Shown here: positions 13,123-44,089 of the stretch, piece after piece | How positions within the stretch are numbered: position 1 is the stretch's first letter | How the letters are laid out: each line of letters opens with the position of its first letter | Source of the DNA: Cladorhizidae sp. MBARI D1340-BT2 | Lineage: Eukaryota; Porifera; Demospongiae; Poecilosclerida; Cladorhizidae | Reading direction: 5' to 3' | Length of the DNA: 64,000 bases | Assembly (NCBI GenBank): GCA_028752905.1 | Contig: JAQNBH010000012.1 | Coordinates: 29,149,816-29,213,815 of the forward strand | Translations under genes and position numbers: made by a program | The notes under the pieces: model-generated | The model's database searches: none | What the model was told of the DNA's origin: nothing | What the model saw: only the letters and a program-made list of their open reading frames with translations

Positions 13123-14045
13123 ATTTCGATTTGTTAAGTCTCAGGCCGGCTTGCCTGAGCTTTTCTAACACCTTCTCCAAGTTAGCAATGTGCTCTTCAG
13201 TGGTTTTTCCAGTTACCAGGATATCATCCAGGTAAACTGAGACACCAGGAAAACCCTGAAACAAACCCTTTGAAAGATCACAGGGGCTGATGATACCCCA
13301 AAGGGTAACCTATTGTACACAAACAACCCTTTGTGTGTATTAATAGTTAAGAACTTTTTACAATCATCCACCACTCCTAACTGTAAATAGGCTTGTGATA
13401 GGTCTAATTTCGAGTACCTTTCACCACCTGACAAAGCTGAGAAAATATCCTCCACACGAGGTAAGGGTTAATTTAAGGGTTTTTGAATAGTTTAAGGGTT
13501 TATTAGTTAGTTCGTTTTTATTACAGCCTGTCAGCCTTTTGAATAGTTTATTAATTTAAGGGTTTTTGAATAGTTTAAGGGTTTATTAGTTAGTTCGTTT
13601 TTATTACAGCCTGTCAGCCTTTTGAATAGTTTATTAATTTAAGGTACGACTCCACATGACATACTTGATTAATAGTCAGCTCACCACACACACAAAGATC
13701 ACCATTGCGTTTTAACACAGGCACAATCGGAGCTGCCCAATCTGAAAATTGAACCGGGGTTATGGTTACCTGTTTCTCCAGGCGTTCCAATTCTTTCTCC
13801 AACTTTTCTTTCGTCATATATGGAACATTCCTTGCTTTACAGAATTTAGGTTGAGCACCCTCTTTCACATGAATCCTTACTTTAGTGCCCAATAAGGTAC
13901 CTAACCCATCGGCAAACACAGGGGATAGCAGTTCTTCAAACTTATTATTCATGCTAAACTGATGAATCTCGTCCCAATTCAATTTAAGTTTAGCTAACCA
14001 ATCTCGCCAGATGAGGCTTGGCCCTTTTCCTTTTACAACGAACAA
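13076..14045 (-). CDS. Ty3/gypsy reverse transcriptase, interrupted
   Basis: Three minus-strand segments make up the polymerase. 13614-14045 holds the fingers (SDWAAPIVPVLKRNG). 13213-13455 holds SGGERYSKLDLSQAYLQL with one catalytic Asp and NRLPFGVSSAP. 13076-13264 holds VSVYLDDILVTG with the YLDD active site. The first and second segments are separated by an 83-bp sequence present about twice at 13468-13645, and the second and third are out of frame. Catalytic residues are present, but the chain is broken. Confidence 0.88.
13468..13645. repeat. 83-bp tandem duplication inside the RT region
   Basis: A unit starting TTAATTTAAGGGTTTTTGAA is present twice plus a partial third start, breaking reverse transcriptase between the segment ending HVESY and the one starting near VEDIF. 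The flanking coding sequence resumes directly on each side, so this is a secondary insertion. The source of the 83-bp unit is not recognised. Confidence 0.8.
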
Positions 14046-14332
14046 TGGAAGCTCCTCCTCCTGGTGGTCAACCTTAGCAACCCCACTACCCTGCCCAGTA
14101 CAGGTAAGGCCTCACCAGTATATGTTTTTAAGAGTACGTCGGATTCCTCCAGAGGTAAGGTCACTCCCGATCTCTTGATACCATTGTAAGTCTCTTCGCT
14201 CACAATAGAGAATACTGCTCCTGTATCAATTTCCATTTTCACAACGGATCTGCACAAGTTCATATGCACGAATAATGGCTTGGATGATGTGTCCGTTACT
14301 GTGAACATTCCATAAGCACCATCTTCCACCAA
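14033..14332 (-). CDS. Ty3/gypsy aspartic protease
   Basis: The frame contains VKMEIDTGAVFSIVSEETY. DTGA is the active-site motif of retroviral-type aspartic proteases, with the Asp as catalytic base of a homodimer. It lies after the gag zinc knuckle (14296-14484) and before reverse transcriptase, as expected in Ty3/gypsy. It overlaps its neighbours by a few codons in other frames, which points to small frame errors rather than a normal programmed layout. Confidence 0.82.
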   Translation of the reverse strand: MVEDGAYGMFTVTDTSSKPLFVHMNLCRSVVKMEIDTGAVFSIVSEETYNGIKRSGVTLPLEESDVLLKTYTGEALPVLGRVVGLLRLTTRRRSFHCSL

Positions 14333-15145
14333 TCTAGACTGCTCTTCCTCTCTTCCTCTACGTAATTGGTACTAGTCGAACGATACTGTGACTTAGAATT
14401 ATCCTGTCCTCTTGACTTCATTTTCGAGCGACACACCCGGGCGATGTGTCCTTTCTTTTTGCATGCTCGGCATTCTGCTTCCAACGACTAAATGACTGTT
14501 ACCACACCGGAAACAAACACACTTCTGGAGACGAGAAGTAGTAAAAGGCTTCTTAGATGCCTTGCTATGAGTGAACAAGACAGAGGTTCCTTGAGCTCCC
14601 TGCAACTGTCGCGTGTCTCTCTCCGCGGTCTCCATTGTCTGGGCTAGTTGTAAGCTACGTGAGAAGGTTAAATCAACTTCTGCTAACTGTACTTTCTCAT
14701 CGTTGACACTGCAGACCAGCCTATCCCTTAACATCTGGTCAAGAGTAGCCCCAAACTCACAAAATTCAGTGAGTTGTCTTAGTGCTGCCACGTAATCAGC
14801 TATGGACTCGTTCTTAGCACAAACTCGAGAATTGAATTTATAATGCTGCATGATCACAGAAGGTTTGGGACAGTAGTGTTTAATAACTAACTCCACAAGG
14901 TCAGTGTATGCCACCTCTCCTGGTCTGGTAGGGGAAACTAAATCTCTAATGAGTTGGTAGGTCTTGGAACCACAAACACTCAATAGTATAGCTCGCTTCT
15001 TGTCGGCCTCAGTCACACTGTTTGCTACAAAGTACTGTTCCAGCCTTTCTACATCGGCTCTCCAGTCCTCGTTCTCTGAAGTAGAGGCAGACATTGAACC
15101 ATGCACTGCCATTTCGAAAACTCTTTTCGTAATAATCCTTGTCAA
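14296..15145 (-). CDS. Ty3/gypsy gag with zinc knuckles
   Basis: The main frame (14399-15145) is an alpha-helical capsid-like protein with the segments WRADVERLEQYFVANSV and SIADYVAALRQLTEFCEFG, ending in a basic linker and a first knuckle start CFRCGN. A frame change follows. The second knuckle CRACKKKGHIARVC is in the 14296-14484 frame and matches C-x2-C-x4-H-x4-C. Gag packages the element RNA. The likely start lies near 15145, about 25 bp inside the 5' LTR. Confidence 0.85.
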
Positions 15146-15149
15146 TCCA

Positions 15150-15169
15150 TTATAATCCTCGTCGTCAAA
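15150..15169 (-). promoter_or_regulatory. Candidate primer-binding site
   Basis: The sequence immediately inside the 5' LTR on the minus strand reads TTTGACGACGAGGATTATAA. In this position retrotransposons carry a site complementary to the 3' end of a host tRNA. The matching tRNA was not identified, so only the position supports the call. Confidence 0.45.
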
Positions 15170-15389
15170 TGTTATGACCTTGTTTAATACCCTAAGGTTA
15201 TAGTTCTTTCACTCTTCAACAACCGTGAAAGTCCTTAATCAACTAGTAAACTAACAACCAAAGACAACAGACCTTATAAGAAGACATCTTGATCTCACTA
15301 TCTGTACATCACACGTGACACACTAAAAACGTTTATTTAGAGTCCGGACTATTGAACAATAATGTCATACAATTCACTTAATTATAACA
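15170..15389 (-). repeat. 5' LTR of the Ty3/gypsy element
   Basis: It begins TGTTATGACC and ends ATTATAACA and pairs with 10683-10909. It would carry the promoter and transcription start for this minus-strand element. It is immediately followed by the target duplication AATAC and then satellite units. Confidence 0.92.
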
Positions 15390-15394
15390 AATAC

Positions 15395-17365
15395 CAAAAA
15401 ACATTTACATGACCCTTTACTAATGAATACCACAAGCATTTACATGACCCTTTACCAATGAATCTCTACCAATGAATACCAAAAACATTTACATGACCCT
15501 TTACTAATGAATACCACAAACATTTACATGACCCTTTACCTATGAATGCCACAAACATTTACATGACCCTTTACCAATGAACCTTTACCAATGAATACCC
15601 CCTTTACTAATGAATACCACAAACATTTACATGACCCTTTACTAAGATGAATACCACAAAATTTACATGACCCTTTACCAATGAACCCTTTACCAATGAA
15701 TACCACAAACATTTACATGACCCTTTACGAATGAATACCACAAACATTTACATGACCCTTTACTAATGATAAATACTAATGAATACCACAAACATTTACA
15801 TGACCCTTTACCAACGAATACCACAAACGTTTACATGACCCTTTACACTACTGTACTAATGAAAATGTACTAATGAATACCACAAACATTTACATGATCC
15901 TTTACCAAACATTTACCAAACATTTACATGACCCTTTACCAAAGATTTACATGACCCTTTACCAATGAATACCATAATGCATTCTCCTTTACCAATGAAT
16001 ACTTTACAAATGAATAGCACAAACATTTACATGACCCTTTACTAATGAACTAATGAACCTTTACTAATGAATACCACAAACATTTACAAGACATTTTACT
16101 AATGAATACCACAAACATTTACATGACCCTTCACTAATGAATACCACAAACATTTACAAGACATTTTACTAATGAATACCACAAACATTTACATGACCCT
16201 TTACTAATGAATACCACAAATATTTACGATACCCTTTACCAATGAATACCGCAAACATTTACATGACCCTTTACCAATCAATACCACAAACATTTACATG
16301 ACCCTTTACTAGTGAATACCACAAACATTTACAAGACCCTTTACCAATGAATACCACAAACATTAACATTTAAATGACCCTTTACCAATGAATACCACAA
16401 ACATTTACATGACCCTTTACTAATGAATGCCACAAACATTTACACAACCCTTTACCAATGAATATACCAATGAATACCACAAACATTTACATGACCCTTT
16501 ATATGCTTCACTAATGAATAATGAAAATTTTGAATAATGAAATATTTACATGACCCTTTAACAATGCATACCACAAACATTTACACGACCCTTACCAATG
16601 AATAGCAGTGGCCTAAATAGCACAAACATTTACATGACCCTTTACTAATGAAGACCCTTTACTAATGAATAATGAATACCACAAATATTTACATGAACCG
16701 AATACCACAAACATTTACATGACTCTTTATCAATGAATATTACAAACATTTACATGACCGTTTACCAATGAATATCCTTTACCAATGAATACCACAAACA
16801 TTTACATGACCCTTTACTAATGTAATGAATACCACAAACATTTACATGACCCTTTACCAATGAATACCACAAACATTTACCTGACCCTTTACCAATGAAT
16901 ACCACAAACATTTACCTGACCCTTTACCAATGAATACCACAAACATTTACATGACCCTTTCCCTTTACCCTTTACCAATGAACCCTTTACCAATGAATAC
17001 CACAAATATTTACATGACACATTTACATGACCCTTTACCAATGAATACCATGAATACCACAAACATTTACATGACCCTTGACCAATGAATACCACAAAAC
17101 ATTTACATGACCCTTTACCAATGAATACCACAAACATATGAATACCACAAACATTTACATGACCCTTTCCCTTTACCCTTTACCAATGAATACCACAAAC
17201 ATTTACATGACACATTTACATGACCCTTTACCAATGAATACCACAAACATTTACATGATCCTTTACCAATGAATACCACAAACATTTACATGACCCTTTA
17301 CCAATGAAAACCCTTTACCAATCCATACAAACATTTACATGATACTTTACCTATGAACACCACAA
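15395..17365. repeat. 35-bp satellite array, right part
   Basis: This is a continuation of the array at 5485-10677 with the same unit containing CATTTACATGACCCTTTACC. It ends in degenerate units and leads into an AT-rich stretch that still carries one GGTAAAGGGTCC (about 17379). Open stretches on the minus strand such as 16889-17137 are repeat translations. Confidence 0.95.
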
Positions 17366-17399
17366 TATAACACTTATTAGGTAAAGGGTCCCTATAAAT

Positions 17400-17600
17400 G
17401 CTTCTGCTTTGGTAAATTCTTGTTTCCTTTCATGTTCTTAAAATTTATCTAAAGATAAATATTAAATCATTAAATATTCAACATTAAATATTCATTAAAT
17501 ATTATGTTCTTAAAATCTATCTTTAGATTGCTCTTAAAATCTATCTTTAGATTATTTAAAAAATTTATCTTTAGATTAAATATTAAGTTCTTAACCCTTA
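17400..17600. repeat. AT-rich direct repeats
   Basis: Short direct repeats such as ATTAAATATTCA and AAAATCTATCTTTAGATT occur several times. TTAACCCTTACAGG begins at 17591. TTAA is the piggyBac target site, so this could be the left end of the piggyBac remnant, but no matching right end was found. Confidence 0.4.
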
Positions 17601-17816
17601 CAGGTCATTTAAGTAATTAACTCTTATGTCAACAGCAGCTGCTGTTATTATCTATGTACAACAACCACAAAATGTTGTAGGTGAACATGACCACAACTGA
17701 GGCGCATGGGTGCCATGATCCAGCTGTAAGCAAACAAACTAGCAGTTGCTTTTTGGCTTCAGTAAAAAATGGAGTAAAAAATGGCCAGAAAATTCTAATC
17801 AAAAGAGTGCATAGCA

Positions 17817-17966
17817 ATGATGTCTGATATGGAAACTGATCAGGTAGAGAGTGTGAATGAGTGCACTAGTGAAACTGATTGTACAAGTAGTGACAGCTAT
17901 GGGGAAAGTAGTGAGGGTAATGAAGAAACTAGGGTGTGGGTATTTCGATGGGGGTCGAGCCAATAG
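17817..17966 (+). pseudogene. piggyBac-like acidic N-terminus
   Basis: The frame runs MMSDMETDQVESVNE and on through a Ser/Thr/Glu-rich stretch to a TAG after 49 codons. Acidic, low-complexity N-termini are usual in piggyBac transposases, but the piece has no diagnostic motif by itself. The call rests on the two downstream pieces. The original start could be either of the two adjacent ATGs. Confidence 0.45.
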
Positions 17967-18004
17967 CACTGGTCAGGGTAGAATGGGAATTAGTGATATG
18001 CAAG

Positions 18005-18190
18005 CAGGTAGCAGTAGGATAGGAGTGGGTAGCAGTAGGATAGGAGTGGGTAGCAGTAGGATTGGAGTGGGTAGCAGTAGGATAGGAGTGGGTAGCAGTA
18101 GGATTGGAGTGGGTAGCAGTAGGATAGGAGTGGGTAGCAGTAGGATAGGAGTGGGTAGCAGTAGGATAGGAGTGGGTAGCAGTAGCTTGG
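18005..18190 (+). repeat. 21-bp minisatellite (GSSRIGV in one frame)
   Basis: About nine copies of a 21-bp unit containing GGTAGCAGTAGGATAGGAGT occur head to tail, with ATAGGA/ATTGGA alternation. The length is a multiple of three, so the array is open in several frames and reads as a GSSRIGV repeat on the plus strand. It sits inside the piggyBac remnant. Confidence 0.9.
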
Positions 18191-18379
18191 GAGTACAATG
18201 CTATACAGTGGCAGTAGTGTGGATTTTGGAACTAGAAGGGGTGGAATAGGATAACGGAGAGAAAGAGTACTAGTAGTGTCAGTCACTTTGCAGCAGTATA
18301 CCTGGACAGAGGTTGGAAAAGGTCATTTCTTGTTTATAATTATTTTGTGAGTATAAGGTACTGTACAACCATTATCACA

Positions 18380-18560
18380 AATGACATAGCTCCCACTCCA
18401 GCACCCTTTACTTGGATGTAATCTATGAATGGCACCCCGGACACCAGAGGACTTATTCTCTCTCTTCTTTACTGACCAACTCTTGCAGTTTTTGGTACCA
18501 ACATCAATGAAAAGGCTTCCAAAAAATCCAAGCAATGAATGTTTAAAATTAGTTAGTGTA
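18380..18560 (+). pseudogene. piggyBac DDE-domain start fragment
   Basis: The plus strand reads TPEDLFSLFFTDQLLQFLV, resembling the conserved opening of the piggyBac-type DDE domain (a P-x-x-F/Y-F-x-L-F-F run followed by a hydrophobic helix). The family's next motif, TN-x-YA, is not visible and the reading frame soon leaves the family pattern. No catalytic Asp is present in this fragment. Confidence 0.55.
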
Positions 18561-18639
18561 AGGCAATACATCTACAATTCTCATATATATACATATATCA
18601 GTGATCACTCTCTCTATTAGAGCTCAACGCACTAAGATC

Positions 18640-18832
18640 AACCTCCATGTCAAGCCTCACGAGTGGCGAGCGCCTGCTACCACTGCATCACTTTCAGAGG
18701 AAGGAGTGTATTGATCGTAGCAGAAGAAATGAGGGTGGCAAATGTCACCTTTTGTACGAGTGTAGCACCTGTCACAACCATCCTGCAATGTGCCTTATGG
18801 ATTGCTTCAAAGCTTATCACACACAATGAATA
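18640..18832 (+). pseudogene. piggyBac C-terminal zinc-finger fragment
   Basis: The frame has LHHFQRKECIDRSRRNEG, then CHLLYECSTCHNHPAMC and CFKAYHTQ before a stop. A histidine-rich lead, C-x2-C pairs, 'P-x-x-C' and a terminal CF-x-x-YHT is the pattern of the piggyBac C-terminal cysteine-rich DNA-binding module. It ends at the expected C-terminus of the family. Confidence 0.7.
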
Positions 18833-18869
18833 AGTACAGTAGTATAGTACATATGCATACATGTCGTCA

Positions 18870-19580
18870 TTATTGCATATGAGACTTGTCAGCTGTTACT
18901 ACCTCAGTCATGATGTCCTATGTGAGGTAGGACCCCAAAGTTAGACAGCTGCATACATCAGGATGAAACTTGCTGGTTTATGGCTAAGAGTCCTGAAGTA
19001 TCCCACCCCTCCCCTTCCAAATCCTGCTTGAGAAATAACAACAACAAAGCAAAATCAATTTATATTTCTGACATGCCTGGTTAAAGTTGGCTCCCTTTAG
19101 CTACAACGTAATGGCTAGTAAAAGCTCAGAAGCAGCTTACTACATCTTCTTAAATAACGACAGCATCTTTTAGTGTCCTGTGAGGTAGAGAAGTCAACCT
19201 CTAGACAAAATATCTCAGAGTACGACAAACCATAGAACAAAATGTCTTAGCTAAATCTAAAACTCAGCTCAAGTGGCCGACCACTCAGATGCCAGCGAAG
19301 TCACAATGTTCTTCACAACTTTCATGTCGGCTAGAAAGAAGAGGTGAGGAAGAAGAAAATTATGGGTGGGGACAACCCAACCAACTTGTTTATAATGCAG
19401 TGCCTAGCTAATGCTAGAAGTCTAACAGATGCCCAACTAGCAAACAAAGTTTACAATCCAAGCAAAAAAGTATCTTAACAGATAACTTCTCTCCACCATC
19501 GTTGGAAGGGCGAGATGATACGATGAAAACTAAAATTAAAAAAAGAGTCGGATGGAATATGGACAGTGATAACACAGGAG
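18870..19580. other. No feature recognised
   Basis: Ordinary AT-rich sequence. I see no open segment with family motifs, tandem array or inverted repeat worth calling. Confidence 0.4.
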
Positions 19581-19695
19581 AGCTATGCATGTGCTATTGC
19601 TATCCAAAAGCAAAAAGGGTTGAACAGAGAAAACGGTGGTAGACTTAAAAGTGTGCAGATACCAGCAAAGATGAGAGTGAGGGGAAAAAGTGGTG

Positions 19696-19944
19696 CTACT
19701 GAGCAAGCAGTCTCTGAGTTCTCTGATTCATCTTGAGAGTCTCTAGCACTAGCACAAGGAGGTGGCCCTGGGTTAGAAGAGCTCTGAGAAAAATATTGAC
19801 GAATACTGAAAAACACAAGTTTGAATATTTAGCCTTCAAATACCCTTTAGCTCTATTTATATATAGAGAGTTGATCATGGTGATGTAATCCATCTTTATA
19901 TTTGCCAAGTCATGCTGAGTGAGTTGTTTATTTTGCTCAGACAA
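19696..19944 (-). CDS. Unidentified candidate exon
   Basis: The minus strand is open for 82 codons and starts MSEQNKQLTQHDLANIKMD. The first part has a protein-like, hydrophilic helical composition; the second part is less convincing. I do not recognise a family. It lies on the same strand as the candidate exons at 20480-20950 and could be a downstream exon or a transposon fragment. Splice sites were not established. Confidence 0.25.
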   Translation of the reverse strand: MSEQNKQLTQHDLANIKMDYITMINSLYINRAKGYLKAKYSNLCFSVFVNIFLRALLTQGHLLVLVLETLKMNQRTQRLLAQ

Positions 19945-20479
19945 CTTGACAAGTATAGAAATTCATTTAAAAACCACTTGAAGGGAGTGACTCACCCTAT
20001 TCAAGTCAGTGGGTGTTTAATCACTGACTAGGCCAGCTACTCTGCCTGCTATTTCTCTCTGAAATTACATCAGAATCAATCTAAGAATACCTAATCCCCC
20101 CCCCCCCCCAAAAAATTTCTTGAGGCTATGCTCCGAACATCCCCAAGAGGGTGCCTTCAGGTGCTTGGAGTCCTGCCATCCCTCACCTGTGGAAAAATAT
20201 CAAAAACAGCTGACAGGGGATGCCTCCAGGTGGAACATTCGACCAGAAAATGAATGCACCCGTAGACATTTCTAGGAGTCCTGGGAGTGTTGAGTGTGTC
20301 GGGTTAGTATGATTACTTGGTGTGCTCTATATAGAGAGAAGGGTGTTAGGATAATTTTTTGAACAAAAGTAAGCCAGAACCAATTCTCTATATATAGTGC
20401 ACTAAACTGAGCTGGAACAAACTATACTCCACCCATTTCTGCCATTGACTAAGCTACTATAAAACTAATTATCAAAATT

Positions 20480-20698
20480 CTAATCAATTTTTAATGATGC
20501 ATCTTGGATTAAATTTGTAATTTCACTATTTAAGTTGTCTTTGTCTATTGATCTTTTCCATTCTAATCGTGCGAACAAATCTGTGGCTGTTGCTGCAAGA
20601 GCTTCGTTCTTGATAAAGGCTACCGTGTGTATCAGAGTATATGGACTCCTCCAATGGGTAAAGTAAAATTTAATGGTTTCGTAACATGAAGTCTTCAT
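20480..20698 (-). CDS. Unidentified candidate terminal exon
   Basis: The frame includes YTLIHTVAFIKNEALAATAT and then LFARLEWKRSIDKDNLNSE before a natural-looking end at SLKID and a stop. Composition suggests an amphipathic helical C-terminus. It follows a candidate exon at 20742-20948 on the same strand after a short intron. The splice phase does not join cleanly by eye. The family is not recognised. Confidence 0.35.
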   Translation of the reverse strand: MKTSCYETIKFYFTHWRSPYTLIHTVAFIKNEALAATATDLFARLEWKRSIDKDNLNSEITNLIQDASLKID

Positions 20699-20741
20699 GA
20701 CTAGTATAGTTTCCTCAACTCTAGCTAGATTCTGTGCTTAC

Positions 20742-20948
20742 CTTTATATGTTACTCTTGCTTGCTTCATGAACAAAAAAGCTTGAAGGTCAACATCAGTG
20801 TCAGAGCTTGAGTCTATTGCTGTAGCAGCTACTGTTAGGCGACAACTTTCTGTGGCCTTCCAGGTCCTTAAAGTACTACATTAGTCTTTGGTTGCTAGCT
20901 TGGCTTCCAAGTCGATAGTTAATAATGGAGGAATCACTTTTGACAACA
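20742..20948 (-). CDS. Unidentified candidate exon with one stop
   Basis: A minus-strand frame begins after an acceptor-like CTTGCAG and ends at a donor AAAG/GTAAGC. It reads SKVIPPLLTIDLEAKLATKD, then a TAA, then a segment with ATAIDSSSDTDVDLQAFLF and MKQARVTYK. The sustained protein-like frame and good donor suggest a genuine exon with one stop, or a small pseudogene. It may share a gene with the exon at 20480-20698. No function is proposed. Confidence 0.35.
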
Positions 20949-20959
20949 CTGCAAGGTAG

Positions 20960-23510
20960 TTATTTTAGGCTCATTTCGATTATCCTAACTTCGTGCAGTG
21001 ACGGGATATATTATTCTAAATAGCATCATTTTGTATTGTTGCATCACATACACGATGGAATAATTTCCATTTATGGGTCACAGCAGTTAAGAATTATTTT
21101 TTGGTGACACATAATTAGAGCTTTAACTGTACAATGCTGGAGTATAATTATGGGTGTAAGTATGTGGAAGCTATATGCTTGCATGCACCTCCCTACGTAC
21201 CTCCATCATCTAACTGAACCTCTTTAGAAAAATCTAGGTCTGCTATTGTAGGCAGATTTAATGGGTGTGGATTTATTTAGTAATGTTGTTTACTGTTCAG
21301 CTGGTTTGGTTAGAGTGTTCCTACACAACCAGGCATTCCTACAATCTATATATGTACCAGACATATGTAGCATTAGCGTTTGCAAAGACATGTCAAGTTC
21401 TGTACAAATTACATCCAAGTCCTAGTAGCTTTTATGGGTGGGTGTGTGGCTGTATATAGCAGTCTAGAACGATGAGTATGTCAAAGTATGTAGCTCCATT
21501 AGTATACATCACAGTGCATGTGTAATGGGGGTTCTACTGATATATTTGGGGTTCCCTTCACTTACATCAGTGGCAAGCCTGGTCCAACAGTGTATACCAT
21601 AAACCAGATGGCAACAAATATCATCGAATGTGGAAAAGCTGACAACCTGATATATATGTGTGACTGCATATAGCTACATGTATACCCAACCAAGAACTAA
21701 TAAAATTATGCATATTCATTTTCACAATAGAATCAGTTTGCAGAGAATTAAACTTACGTTGCAGATATTTAAGCTATGTATGGACATATAGCGCCCACAA
21801 TACTTAAGTGTTTTTAACCAAAATTAATTATTATTGCACTTGATCCAGTCTTGTATGCAATCAGTAAATGGTAAAGGGTCGTCACCAGGTGTTTTGGGAT
21901 ACATGGTTATAGTCATTTCCTTTATTTTGTGACAGGTCAATCCACATATTTTTATTTTTTAATAGTTCTTGGAACGACTCCTTCTCAGAGTGAAGGGACT
22001 GGGAACAATTCCAGGCTAGCATAAATGATTGTGTAGCTTTCCTCTGAAGAACAGCGATTTGCGGTTGACTTTACTTCCATCTCCAGGAAGATCCCCTGGA
22101 TAGCAAGGGTTGACCTAGAATGCTCAGTCTGGCACAATCCAACTGGTTAAAGGGTGGAACTTGAATGTGCTAGAATACCTAGTAGGGCTAGACGCTGCGA
22201 TTGTCTGAGTTTGTGCTAGAATTCCTAATAGTTGGGGCCAGACTGGATTGGGTATTCTGGCTCCAGGTTGAGAGCTCTGCGTGTCAGAACCACTGGACAA
22301 TAGGGGGGTTCTGGACACTTTCTAGCAAACAGACAAGTTTTTGAAGAGTGCCAGTAACTCTCTTTTGACACTACTAGAGTTGTTAGTCATAAGCACAATC
22401 TTTTGAGGGGGAGGGTGTTCAGGCTCCTTTCTGGCTAAAACACCTCACGTGTGGCTCACTATATTTCACTCTAGCTAGTCTTATTTGCGCTCACTTTGTG
22501 CTGATGTGATAAAACTTTGAATACTTATTCAATTCCAAAATTCTAGACAACTGTCAACTCCTGCTGATGCTCCACTTCTTCATATGATAATGATAGAGAG
22601 CTCTCGACATACAAGCACAGATCTAGCTGCATCTACCACAAGGAAAGTATAAGCATTCTACAGACAGCGCGTAAACCACACGGGATGCAGTCACGTGCCT
22701 TGCATGCTGTGCACATCACTCGCACATTAGGTCAACCTTGTCATATCTGTAAAATCAAGGACTCGAGTATATAACTTGCTTATGCTAAAATTATACATGG
22801 CAAATTAGCTGGCTAAGTAAGATGGCTGGCTAAGTAAGATGGCTGGCTAAGTATTATCTATCATTCTTAAAGACTGGCAGAGTTGGCATACTCCTGAGAG
22901 CTGACTAGTCTTCACTAGGTCGAGATCCACTGCTGGGGTAGTATTGTGATGAGGAGGATCACTGAGAAAAGGTCCAAGGTGCACACTTTCCAGCAAGTTG
23001 GGGTCCATGTTATGTCCAGTCCTGTGTCTGTGAAGTGGCACAAGGTTTGTAGATGTATTTGGTTCTGTATGTTGTTAGGATAGTTGCAGTGCTCACTATA
23101 CTAAATTGTCATTTTATCAACCAAACATTTCATCAGTCCATCTTTGTCAAATATTATCCACCAGACCCCTACAAAACTTCATCCATGTGTCAGCTATTGT
23201 AAGTTCGGAAATTTGTGCCAAGTTCCCTATTGAAGTGCCATAGACCGATGCCCGTGCTAGCTCAAATGGACCTCTGGGATGTGCACAATAGCCACTAATA
23301 CATAAAATATTCTATTTGTAGAGGTTTCAGGTGACTGAATGTTTCCCGTCTAACTTGCATTAGCAAAGTGAATGTGAACAGAGTAGAGCACTATAATAAG
23401 GAGCACATAGTTAATAAACAATCTGTCATAGTCAGAAGCAGCAAAACATTACGTACTATATAAGTATATAAATATCTGCACAAATATGAGGAGTGTAATG
23501 TAAAAAGGAG
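20960..23510. other. No gene recognised
   Basis: AT-rich sequence with several 60-70 codon open stretches (for example 22124-22318 and 22847-23041 on the minus strand) that have no recognisable motifs. A GGTAAAGGGTC motif, shared with the 35-bp satellite, occurs near 21870. Otherwise I see nothing to call. Confidence 0.35.
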
Positions 23511-23555
23511 TCCTCCATCAAGTTCCACACTTGCAGTAAACAGGGAATACACTGT

Positions 23556-43884
<20,329 letters not shown>

Positions 43885-44089
43885 CTGCAGGAGAAGTTGG
43901 TCCCACAATGCACAAATATTCACCTTTACACAACAGCAGGATAAGTGAGATTAGCTCACAGACAACACTGCCCAGGGTTACAAGCAAGCCCTACTGAAAA
44001 ATTAATAAAGCCACACCCATAAATAAATAAAGCTTTTTTTATAACATCTTTTCACCATAACTAATATTCCCCTCAGTTGAGACCTGGGT

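Larger units (their letters stand above)
10683..15389 (-). mobile_element. Nearly complete Ty3/gypsy LTR retrotransposon
   Basis: A 4.7-kb element lies on the minus strand, bounded by two LTRs of 227 and 220 bp that begin TGTTAT and end ATAACA. The same 5-bp sequence AATAC flanks it at 10678-10682 and 15390-15394 and is itself part of the satellite unit, so the element jumped into the satellite. Order from the 5' end is gag with zinc knuckles, protease, reverse transcriptase, RNase H, integrase, which is the Ty3/gypsy order. The LTRs differ by about four substitutions and one 7-bp indel, so insertion is fairly recent. Frame changes separate several domains and an 83-bp repeat interrupts reverse transcriptase, so this copy is not autonomous as assembled. 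Confidence 0.95.
17817..18832 (+). mobile_element. Internally deleted piggyBac-type transposon remnant
   Basis: Three plus-strand pieces fit a piggyBac transposase in order: an acidic N-terminus (17817-17966), the start of the DDE domain (about 18380-18560) and a C-terminal cysteine-rich zinc module (about 18640-18832). Most of the catalytic domain is missing between the second and third pieces. A 21-bp minisatellite lies between the first two. TTAA-flanked inverted repeats were not established. It is unlikely to be active. Confidence 0.6.

Noticed and set aside
5485..17365. MFVVFIGKGSCKCLWYSLVKG-type frames as secreted cysteine-rich peptides
   Set aside because: They are translations of 35-bp satellite units; frames break wherever unit length varies, and no stable start or signal peptide exists.
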